Of a stretch of DNA of 5,559 nt, positions 1 through 5,559 are shown one piece after another. The DNA is taken from contig JAGDCK010000196.1 in the NCBI GenBank assembly GCA_017958585.1, positions 1-5,559 on the forward strand. The letters run 5' to 3'. Positions within the stretch are counted from its first letter, which is position 1; each line of letters opens with the position of its first letter. The position numbers and the translations under genes were made by a program. Source of the stretch: Lachnospiraceae bacterium (lineage in GTDB: Bacteria > Bacillota > Clostridia > Lachnospirales > Lachnospiraceae). The notes beneath the pieces are model-generated. The model had not been told where the DNA came from, did no database searches, and was given only the letters and a program-made list of their open reading frames with translations.

Positions 1-801
1 ATTGCCAATATTTATCTGACAGGTATCGGCGGGGCAGCCAAGGGTCTCGGGGAGATAATCCTTGATGCCACCGGAATTACCGCTTCGCAGTTAATCGTTC
101 CCGGAAATATTGTGGGAGATAAGCGTATAAAGGGCGGGCAGGCTAACCGCTATATCGGAAATATCGGAGGTACCATCGCGCCCATCGGATTCACACAGGA
201 TGAAAAGGATGGATCAAAGCTTAAAGGCGTAAGCACAAGCCGTCTTCCGGTGCTGATCCACGTTATGTGTATCCTGGGAAGTATGTTACTTGCCGCAGCG
301 GGTGTGATCCCATATCTTATGGCAAGGACCGAGAGGGATGAGAGAGTTTTGTATCTTAATACTCTCAAATATGTCATCGAAGAGTACAACACCTATGTGG
401 ATACAAAGGCAAAGAATGAGTACTTAAATGAATTAAATGACAAGACCTGGAACAGGAATGAAGAGATTGTGGCATTCATCGAAGAGCTGGAGGAAAAGAT
501 GCCTTCAGATATCACAGTAAGCTCATTTATCTGTGATGAGTACACAGTCACCATGTCTGTGGAAGTTGAAGATATGAGGGAGGCAGCGTTTGTGATTAAT
601 ACTCTGCAGACCTTCGACTCATTGTCCGACGTAAGCGTTACTTCGGTTAATGAGACAAGCGATGATGCAGGTGAGACAAGAGTCGGATTCAGCGTTCAAT
701 GCACTTATAAGATAGCATCAGAAAGCGCTGAGACTGAGAGTGATACTGCTGAGGCCGCGGCTGAAAGCACGGACGATACTTTGGAAGGAGGGATTCAGTA
801 A
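1..801 (+). CDS. PilM-PilN fusion protein, 5'-truncated (type IV pilus assembly platform)
   Basis: The frame is open from base 1, so only the last 266 residues are present and the true start lies upstream; the GTG at 112 is internal. Residues 1-64 look like the C-terminal end of PilM, an actin-like cytoplasmic ATPase-fold protein: a TGIGGAAKGL stretch (7-16) fits the adenosine motif of that fold, and the end around IGGTIAPIGF fits the PilM terminus. After a polar linker comes one membrane helix (about 84-107), a helical, probably coiled-coil region (109-167), the MPSDITVSSF boundary (167-176) and a ferredoxin-like alpha/beta domain to about 237. That order is typical of PilN. Residues 238-266 form an acidic, Ala/Ser/Thr-rich tail. 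PilM and PilN are usually separate proteins, so this is read as a natural fusion. It would sit in the cytoplasmic membrane and link the cytoplasmic ring to PilO. Its stop overlaps the pilO-like start. The family call is firm; exact domain limits are estimates. Confidence 0.85.
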   Translation: MANIYLTGIGGAAKGLGEIILDATGITASQLIVPGNIVGDKRIKGGQANRYIGNIGGTIAPIGFTQDEKDGSKLKGVSTSRLPVLIHVMCILGSMLLAAAGVIPYLMARTERDERVLYLNTLKYVIEEYNTYVDTKAKNEYLNELNDKTWNRNEEIVAFIEELEEKMPSDITVSSFICDEYTVTMSVEVEDMREAAFVINTLQTFDSLSDVSVTSVNETSDDAGETRVGFSVQCTYKIASESAETESDTAEAAAESTDDTLEGGIQ

Positions 802-1547
802 TGAAATTATCTGCAAGAGACAAAAATTTACTGACCATCCTGATTGGAGTATTGGTACTTGTTGCGGTATACAGCCTGGTATATGTGAGATTTACGGATA
901 TGACAGAGAGCATAGAGAATGAGACTCTTGCCATCAACAGGACCATCTCTTCCCTTGAGAAACTGGTTGATGAATCCGAGCATTATGCGACTGATGTTAA
1001 AAACTACACTGAGGACAGTGAGAATATCATGTCTTCATATCCCGCAGATATCATGACAAGCGATATCATCCTGTATGTGAACAGTCTTGGGGCAAAGCAT
1101 GACCTGACTGTTACAGGGATAACCATGAGGGATGTGACGGGACTTGAAACCCAGTATCCCACCTATGACAGGCTTACCCCGGAGGGTGAGACCATTACTG
1201 CCACAGATGCAAACTATGACGGAATATATCTCTATGAGCATGGTCTGGAAGTCAATTTTGAATGCGGATATGAGGATCTAAAAGATGCTCTGGAGGATGT
1301 CATTGGAGATAAGTGGCAAAAATCCATCCACAGCATTTCCCTTTCCTACAATAAGGGCGCAGGAAACCTCACAGGAAACCTGACAGCGGGAATGTACAGT
1401 ATGACAGGAACCGGCGCAGTTTATGAGAGACCTATCATAAACGGTGTGGTTGAAGGAACCGATAATATTTTCAAGACTTTTGAATCCGGAACACAGAACA
1501 CTACGGAGGACTCCGAGGAACTTGAAGAAGAAAGCAGCACTGACTGA
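801..1547 (+). CDS. PilO-like type IV pilus inner-membrane platform protein
   Basis: A 248-residue protein with the PilO layout: a short basic cytoplasmic N-terminus (MKLSARDKN), one membrane helix (about 10-29), a predicted coiled coil (about 31-80, with many Glu, Ile and Leu) and an alpha/beta domain of ferredoxin-like character (about 83-205). PilO pairs with PilN through these regions to align the pilus motor with the growing fibre. Sequence similarity alone is weak, as usual in this family; the call rests on architecture plus position directly after PilM-PilN. The start is well fixed: AAGGAGG at 785-791 is 9 bases upstream, and the ATG overlaps the previous stop (TAATG), which implies translational coupling. 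A GNLTGNLT tandem repeat lies at residues 188-195. The last 40 or so residues are probably disordered, ending in a strongly acidic segment (TTEDSEELEEESSTD). The 3' end overlaps the next gene by 26 bases. Confidence 0.8.
   Translation: MKLSARDKNLLTILIGVLVLVAVYSLVYVRFTDMTESIENETLAINRTISSLEKLVDESEHYATDVKNYTEDSENIMSSYPADIMTSDIILYVNSLGAKHDLTVTGITMRDVTGLETQYPTYDRLTPEGETITATDANYDGIYLYEHGLEVNFECGYEDLKDALEDVIGDKWQKSIHSISLSYNKGAGNLTGNLTAGMYSMTGTGAVYERPIINGVVEGTDNIFKTFESGTQNTTEDSEELEEESSTD
1505..1509 (+). promoter_or_regulatory. Ribosome binding site for the TTG start at 1522
   Basis: GGAGG lies inside the pilO-like gene, 12 bases before the TTG at 1522. The spacing is longer than optimal. A second purine stretch (GAGGAA, 1515-1520) is too close to the TTG to serve it. 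Together with the TTG, this suggests a modest initiation rate, perhaps helped by coupling to translation of pilO. Confidence 0.5.
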
Positions 1548-2793
1548 ATTTAATAGAGTTAAAGACAATCGGGGTTTTTCCTTGGTAGAGTTACTTGCGG
1601 CGATTGCAATTTTGGCGATAGTAGTATCGCCTTTTTTGCATTCTTTTATAACTGCCGCAAATACCAACAGCAGAGCCAGAAGAGTCATGCAGGCGACGGC
1701 AGCGGCGGAGGATATTTTTGAGAGATTAAGGCCTCTGCAGCTTGGTGATGGCATTGTAAGTCTCATGGAAAGAGGTAATTGCAGAGAGCTTTTGATAAAT
1801 GAAAACGTCACTCCTGCAGGAGAATCAGACAGATTTTGTACAGTTAACGACGGAACAGGTTTAAGGTTTGTAAAAAACGATTCCGGCGTATACTATTTTG
1901 CGCTTCTTGATGAGGATGTGGATTCCACAAAATATGATATATTTGCCACCATCGACACCAGGGATTATGTGGACAATTATAACAGTGAGGAGCTTACAAA
2001 GATCACGGACATAGACCTGAAAAAGGATGTGCTCTATACCCTTACGTCGGACACAGAAAACAGGGTATATGCAGAGTTTGCAGACAGAAGCAGCAGATAT
2101 TTTGCAGGAAGGAGCGGTTCTCCCGCGACAGCAACTGATTTTGCAAATTCATTAAAACGTACCATGACCTTTACCATAGAGCCTGTGGGAATCTTGACGA
2201 GGGTTAGCTTAAAGATCGAATACACGGATGAGTTTTCCAGGGTTGCCCCCACGGAAAAAACCTACAGTAAGACCATGGAGCTGTATTTGAGTGACGGAAC
2301 GAACGAGCTTAGAAACATTTATTTCCTATACACTCCAAATTACGATTCCAGGTCAGGTTCCGTAAAGGACATTTTCAATGTATTAAATTATTCAAAGGTT
2401 GACTGCAATATCTTTTTTGTAAAGCAGGTAAGCGGAACGGATCTTGCATCCAGGGAAACCACCTATGTGGCGGGAGTTAATCTCTCCGAGGCAAACAGTA
2501 CTTCCGAGAGATACAATACGGCGGTGACGGGAATCTATTCAAACTTCGGACAAAACCTCGGAAAAAAGGAAGCGGGACTTAGGGATTACACCCAGACGGA
2601 CAAGACAGTATATACCTACAACGGTCTTACGGGAGTGTCAGCCACCAATCTCATGAGATACGGAGATATTGTTAAAAACGAGTCCGTATCCAGAATTTAC
2701 AGCATAAATTTAAAAGTATATCAAAAGGATGCCTATAATGACGAGGACAATACTTTTGATGAGGATAAATTCATAATAGAGATCGATAATTAG
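1522..2793 (+). CDS. PilV/GspI-like minor type IV prepilin, oversized
   Basis: A class III signal peptide is clear: an 18-residue basic leader ending NRG, cleavage before Phe19, then FSLVE with Glu at mature position 5 and a hydrophobic helix to about residue 40. The downstream helix QATAAAEDIFERLR resembles the conserved 'A..lAe..lE.lr' region of GspI/PilV. It would be processed by the prepilin peptidase and join the pilus as a minor subunit, probably at the tip. TTG at 1522 is chosen because it gives a normal leader and has an upstream GGAGG; the frame stays open to a GTG at 1444, but that start would add 26 odd residues. The protein is 423 residues, whereas GspI/PilV proteins are typically 120-200. 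The remaining 350 or so residues form a mostly beta-looking, Tyr/Asp/Thr-rich domain, with a NIYFLYTPNYDSR segment near 265-277, that I do not recognise. It overlaps pilO by 26 bases and is followed by a 111-base gap. Confidence 0.82.
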   Translation: MKKKAALTEFNRVKDNRGFSLVELLAAIAILAIVVSPFLHSFITAANTNSRARRVMQATAAAEDIFERLRPLQLGDGIVSLMERGNCRELLINENVTPAGESDRFCTVNDGTGLRFVKNDSGVYYFALLDEDVDSTKYDIFATIDTRDYVDNYNSEELTKITDIDLKKDVLYTLTSDTENRVYAEFADRSSRYFAGRSGSPATATDFANSLKRTMTFTIEPVGILTRVSLKIEYTDEFSRVAPTEKTYSKTMELYLSDGTNELRNIYFLYTPNYDSRSGSVKDIFNVLNYSKVDCNIFFVKQVSGTDLASRETTYVAGVNLSEANSTSERYNTAVTGIYSNFGQNLGKKEAGLRDYTQTDKTVYTYNGLTGVSATNLMRYGDIVKNESVSRIYSINLKVYQKDAYNDEDNTFDEDKFIIEIDN

Positions 2794-2827
2794 GATTTAA
2801 TGAATAAAAAAGATAAATACTAATAGA

Positions 2828-2849
2828 GATAAAAACTGATTTTTATCAG
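2828..2849 (+). repeat. Inverted repeat able to form two alternative hairpins
   Basis: GATAAAAA (2828-2835) and TTTTTATC (2840-2847) are perfect reverse complements with a CTGA loop, an 8-bp stem. An overlapping option pairs CTGAT (2836-2840) with ATCAG (2845-2849) around a TTTT loop; the two cannot form together. Both are AT-rich and weak, and no T-run follows. This could be an mRNA processing or stability element, or chance in A-rich sequence. Confidence 0.35.
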
Positions 2850-2890
2850 GAAAGCAATTGAAGAGACAAACTGAGAAACAAAACTGCAGG

Positions 2891-2898
2891 AAAGGAGG
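2891..2898 (+). promoter_or_regulatory. Strong ribosome binding site that decides the start at 2905
   Basis: AAAGGAGG is a near-perfect Shine-Dalgarno sequence. It directly abuts an ATG at 2899, leaving no spacer, but sits 6 bases before the ATG at 2905. The second ATG is therefore the functional start. This is the strongest site among the minor prepilin genes here. Confidence 0.8.
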
Positions 2899-2904
2899 AT
2901 GAGC

Positions 2905-5058
2905 ATGAAAAAATTTATAAAAGACAACAAAGGCTTTTCGCTTGTTGTTGTGATCATAGCAGTTGCATTTGCCACCATGCTCACCACTCTGATACTGTAT
3001 CTTGCACTTTTTAACTATAGGATCAGGCTTGCCCAGTCCGCAAACAAGGAGAACTTTTATTCTGCGGAGAGAGCTTTGGAGGAAGTGAGAGCGGGACTCG
3101 AAAATGTGGTATCCGACTGTATCGGAAGCGCTTACTTAAACGTACTTGAAAAATACGAAAACTACGACGGCGATGAGAGAAGCGACGAGTTTGTATATGT
3201 ATATGTTTCGGAGTTGAGAAAAGCCCTTGGCATTGCAGGTTCCGACTACTATTTCAATATCGCAAAGCTTGAGGATTTTCTGGTGGATACCAAATGGGAC
3301 AGTACCGGTGGGTATGGTGCCAGGATCTCTTCCATGGTGGGAAATACAGACAGGAGGGACTATGGCAATATGGTCTCTGCTTCCGATGGACTTGTGCTTA
3401 AAAATGTGAGAGTGACTTACGTATCACCCACAGGAGTGATATCCATTATAGAGACAGACATCAAATTAAATGTTCCATCATACAATTTCACGGATTCCAT
3501 GAAGATCCCTGACATCATTTCCTTTGGTATAGTTGCAAACAAAGGAGTTGATATCACCAGTGCCACCACTGTGAAGGGTAATATTTATGCCGGCGAGGAA
3601 GGTATCAATATCGGTCATGGAGCCACCAGGATCACGGGAACGGATCTGATCATAACTGACGGAGATTTAAATATATCCGGACAGGCTCTCACAATAGATG
3701 CCTCCCCGGATATCTGGGCAAGGAACATCGTGGTGGACAATTCCACCATGAACTCCAACGCGAATATGTATGTGAGGGATGATCTGATATTCCTTGGAAA
3801 CGGTTCAAATGCTGCATTAAGCGGCGAGTACTACGGATACGGATACAATGAAAACCTGGCATCGGAGAGCAGTGCCGTTATCGTAAACGGCTTAAATGCA
3901 AGGATCGACATGTCGGGGATCACAAAGCTTTATCTGGGAGGACGAAGCTTTATAAAGACCGAAGGAACTGTAGTAAACGGCGGAACAACCTTTACAAATG
4001 CCAATGTGGCCATGGGAGAGTCTTTGGCTGCAAAGAGTGATCAGATAGCTTATCTGGTTCCTCCGGAGTGCCTGTGGGTAAAGGATGGAAAGAGCATGTT
4101 CGGTTCAAATCCCGTGGCATACGACCAGATCGATACTCCCGCAGAGACTGCTGGTGCCACAGAGGTGGATCTTAGTGTGGTATCAAGCCTCCTTGGTGTG
4201 TCAATGGATCATTATGCAAACGGATACACAAAAGTTTATTCCAATAAAAGCGGAGTGATGCTTGTGTATTATTATCTGACATTCTCCACCGCTGAGAGAG
4301 CAAATTATTTCTTTAATGCTTATTACAATGCTGACAAGGAGAGGATGGACAAATATCTGGCTCACTATATAGCCGATGCAAAGCTTCCCGTGGATTCCAT
4401 GCTTCGTGTTAACCTTGCAGGAAACGTATTCAGAAAGGTTAACGGTTCCTATGTGCTTGAAACCTCAACTTCCACCACGGATTCAAAGAGTGAGTTAAAG
4501 GCTGAGTCTGACAAATATCTTGAGACTTACACAAGGCTTTGCACCCAGCTTTCCACGGCAGACATTGGTTCTGAAGCCGCAAGCGAGAAGGCGGCGAGGG
4601 GTATTTTTTACAATGTCATAGATAAAAATGCCATAAATACCGTTGTTCCCAATGTGGGGGACAAAAAAATAGCCTATGAGCCTGCAGGTCAGGGTGTTGT
4701 CATAGTAAATAACGGAGCTAATCCCTACAGGCTTTCAGCTCACGAAAGTGATGTGTCAACCTGGGCGGATATCAAGGTAATTATCGCCACAGGGGATGTG
4801 GAGGTGGACCGCTCATATGAGGGCATCATCATTGCAGGAGGCGGAGTTACTGTTTCAGGCGGAGTAAATGTGACTGCAGACACCGTAAAGGCAAGCCAGG
4901 CATTAAAAGCCACCGTAGGATTTATAGACGGCAACAATTATCCTGCGATCAACCTGTTTTCGGATGGAGTATTTTTGTACGGAAGCAGTGACAGCGCATC
5001 AAACGGAGTTATATCCACAACAGACCTTGTGACCTATGAAAACTGGAGCAAGGAATAA
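2905..5058 (+). CDS. Giant PilX/GspK-like prepilin with beta-solenoid-like domain
   Basis: A 717-residue protein with a short prepilin leader (MKKFIKDNKG), cleavage before Phe11 and a hydrophobic helix to about 36. Mature position 5 is Val (FSLVV), not Glu. The following helix, ENFYSAERALEEVRAGLE, matches the 'A..AE.Al..' pattern of the PilX N-terminal and GspK families, which characteristically lack Glu5; GspK sits at the pseudopilus tip. Residues about 208-395 are short, alternating beta-strand-like repeats rich in Gly, Asn, Ile and Val (for example VKGNIYAGEEGINIG and DLIITDGDLNISG), suggesting a bactofilin-like beta-solenoid. Residues about 430-580 are more helical and Tyr/Lys-rich. Strand repeats return at about 620-665 (IIIAGGGVTVSGGVNVTADT), so the solenoid appears interrupted. 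GspK is usually about 300 residues, so this is more than twice the norm. The ATG at 2905 is preferred to 2899 from ribosome binding site spacing. A role at the pilus tip, perhaps adhesive, is inference; the prepilin call is firm. Confidence 0.82.
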   Translation: MKKFIKDNKGFSLVVVIIAVAFATMLTTLILYLALFNYRIRLAQSANKENFYSAERALEEVRAGLENVVSDCIGSAYLNVLEKYENYDGDERSDEFVYVYVSELRKALGIAGSDYYFNIAKLEDFLVDTKWDSTGGYGARISSMVGNTDRRDYGNMVSASDGLVLKNVRVTYVSPTGVISIIETDIKLNVPSYNFTDSMKIPDIISFGIVANKGVDITSATTVKGNIYAGEEGINIGHGATRITGTDLIITDGDLNISGQALTIDASPDIWARNIVVDNSTMNSNANMYVRDDLIFLGNGSNAALSGEYYGYGYNENLASESSAVIVNGLNARIDMSGITKLYLGGRSFIKTEGTVVNGGTTFTNANVAMGESLAAKSDQIAYLVPPECLWVKDGKSMFGSNPVAYDQIDTPAETAGATEVDLSVVSSLLGVSMDHYANGYTKVYSNKSGVMLVYYYLTFSTAERANYFFNAYYNADKERMDKYLAHYIADAKLPVDSMLRVNLAGNVFRKVNGSYVLETSTSTTDSKSELKAESDKYLETYTRLCTQLSTADIGSEAASEKAARGIFYNVIDKNAINTVVPNVGDKKIAYEPAGQGVVIVNNGANPYRLSAHESDVSTWADIKVIIATGDVEVDRSYEGIIIAGGGVTVSGGVNVTADTVKASQALKATVGFIDGNNYPAINLFSDGVFLYGSSDSASNGVISTTDLVTYENWSKE

Positions 5059-5077
5059 TTTATTGTAATTTGAAATA

Positions 5078-5084
5078 AAAGGAG
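5078..5084 (+). promoter_or_regulatory. Ribosome binding site for the TTG start at 5093
   Basis: AAAGGAG lies 8 bases before TTG 5093, ideal spacing. The nearby GTG at 5088 is excluded because its frame reaches TGA after one codon. The 34-base gap after the previous stop holds no terminator. Confidence 0.7.
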
Positions 5085-5092
5085 AACGTGAT

Positions 5093-5559
5093 TTGAAGCC
5101 ATTGAACAACAGAGGATTTTCATTAGTGGAAATGCTGGTCACCATCGTCATCCTGGCGATAGTGGGTAGTGCTGTCTTTGGCTTTATCACAGTTACCGGC
5201 AACTTTTTTGACAGGACCAAAAAGGAAGTAAACACCGTCACAGAGGCGGAGGATGCTTCCAACTGGCTGACTGACGTCATAAGCGAGACCGCCAGGGGAA
5301 TAAGTTTAAGAGACGAGAGTGCTTCCGTTCAGGTCCTGGAAGTATACAATGAGAAAAACGCTTATACCATAACCTATGATAAGCTTGCAAAGATCATTTA
5401 TTGCGATGAGAGTGCACTTAATGACGATGGAAACTGGGTGGCTGTAAGTGTCCTTAGGAGTAATGTCCTTGCAAAGAATGTGACGGATTTTACGGTTGAC
5501 ATAAGCGGCGCAGAGAGTGATACACGTTCGGTCCTTATGAAGCTTGTGGTGGATGATGA
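5093..5559 (+). CDS. PilW/GspJ-like minor type IV prepilin, 3'-truncated
   Basis: The first 155 codons are present and the frame is still open at the window edge; the final TGA (5557-5559) is in another frame and is not the stop. The leader is only eight residues (MKPLNNRG), followed by FSLVE with Glu at mature position 5 and a hydrophobic helix to about residue 30, a textbook prepilin start. The next helix, EAEDASNWLTDVISETARG, fits the 'a...l..Di..a' pattern of GspJ/PilW, and a beta-strand-rich head follows (LEVYNEKNAYTITYD onward). The product would be cut by prepilin peptidase and join the I-like and K-like subunits encoded just upstream in a tip complex. No ATG gives a sensible leader; TTG 5093 with AAAGGAG eight bases before it is the clear start. 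GspJ versus PilW versus another minor pilin cannot be settled from the N-terminal part. Confidence 0.82.
   Translation, partial: MKPLNNRGFSLVEMLVTIVILAIVGSAVFGFITVTGNFFDRTKKEVNTVTEAEDASNWLTDVISETARGISLRDESASVQVLEVYNEKNAYTITYDKLAKIIYCDESALNDDGNWVAVSVLRSNVLAKNVTDFTVDISGAESDTRSVLMKLVVDD

Larger units (their letters stand above)
2794..2904 (+). other. A-rich intergenic gap between two minor prepilin genes
   Basis: This 111-base A-rich stretch is the longest non-coding piece in an otherwise tightly packed operon. It holds a perfect inverted repeat (2828-2847) and the ribosome binding site of the next gene. I see no convincing -35/-10 pair and no hairpin followed by a T-run, so neither an internal promoter nor a standard terminator is supported. 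A seven-codon ATG frame at 2800-2823 (MNKKDKY) has no ribosome binding site. Confidence 0.6.

Noticed and set aside
112..801. A separate 229-residue gene starting at GTG 112
   Set aside because: The frame is open back to base 1 with PilM-like sequence, and no ribosome binding site precedes 112. It is an internal codon of the fusion.
1444..1521. N-terminal extension of the I-like prepilin from GTG 1444
   Set aside because: It would give a 44-residue leader and extend far into pilO. TTG 1522 gives a normal leader.
1278..1811. Long reverse-strand open frame (177 codons)
   Set aside because: It is antisense to two well-supported genes and its product resembles no known family; it is a shadow frame.
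2734..2739. Perfect TATAAT as a -10 promoter element
   Set aside because: It lies inside the coding region and the position 17 bases upstream (TAAAAG) is not a credible -35.
2800..2823. Seven-codon ATG frame in the gap (leader peptide)
   Set aside because: There is no ribosome binding site, and the codons are simply A-rich sequence.
5059..5079. TTTATT / AATAAA inverted repeat as a terminator after the K-like gene
   Set aside because: The stem is only A/T, lacks a T-run and overlaps the next ribosome binding site.
5557..5559. TGA at the window end as the stop of the J-like gene
   Set aside because: Reading from TTG 5093, this triplet is out of frame; the gene continues beyond the window.

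Overview
This window is a slice of a type IV pilus (T4P) operon, all on the + strand, with no gene on the other strand. Both edges cut a gene. The organism is probably a Gram-positive anaerobe of the Clostridia, perhaps of the Lachnospiraceae. The reasons are the strong AGGAGG-type ribosome binding sites, two TTG starts, frequent AGA/AGG and ATA codons, moderate GC, and a PilM-N-O set followed by clustered minor pilins without any outer-membrane secretin gene in view. The taxonomic call is an inference from style, not a match.

Layout: (1) 1-801 is the 3' part of a fused PilM-PilN protein: the end of an actin-like ATPase domain, a linker, one membrane helix and a PilN-type extracytoplasmic domain. 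(2) 801-1547 is a PilO-like protein whose ATG overlaps the previous stop by one base (TAATG). (3) 1522-2793 is a PilV/GspI-like minor prepilin that begins at a TTG inside the end of pilO. (4) 2794-2904 is a 111-base A-rich gap with a small inverted repeat and a strong ribosome binding site. (5) 2905-5058 is a very large PilX/GspK-like prepilin that lacks the usual Glu5 and carries beta-solenoid-like sequence. (6) 5093-5559 is the start of a PilW/GspJ-like prepilin, also with a TTG start, running off the window.

How they fit together: PilM-N and PilO would form the inner-membrane alignment platform of the pilus machine. The three minor prepilins resemble the I, K and J pseudopilins, which in type II secretion and T4P systems form the tip and initiate assembly. 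The large extra domains on the I-like and K-like proteins suggest an elaborate pilus tip, possibly adhesive. The main points of interest are the PilM-PilN fusion, the giant split-solenoid K-like subunit, the oversized I-like subunit with an unrecognised domain, and the use of TTG starts for two of the three tip subunits.
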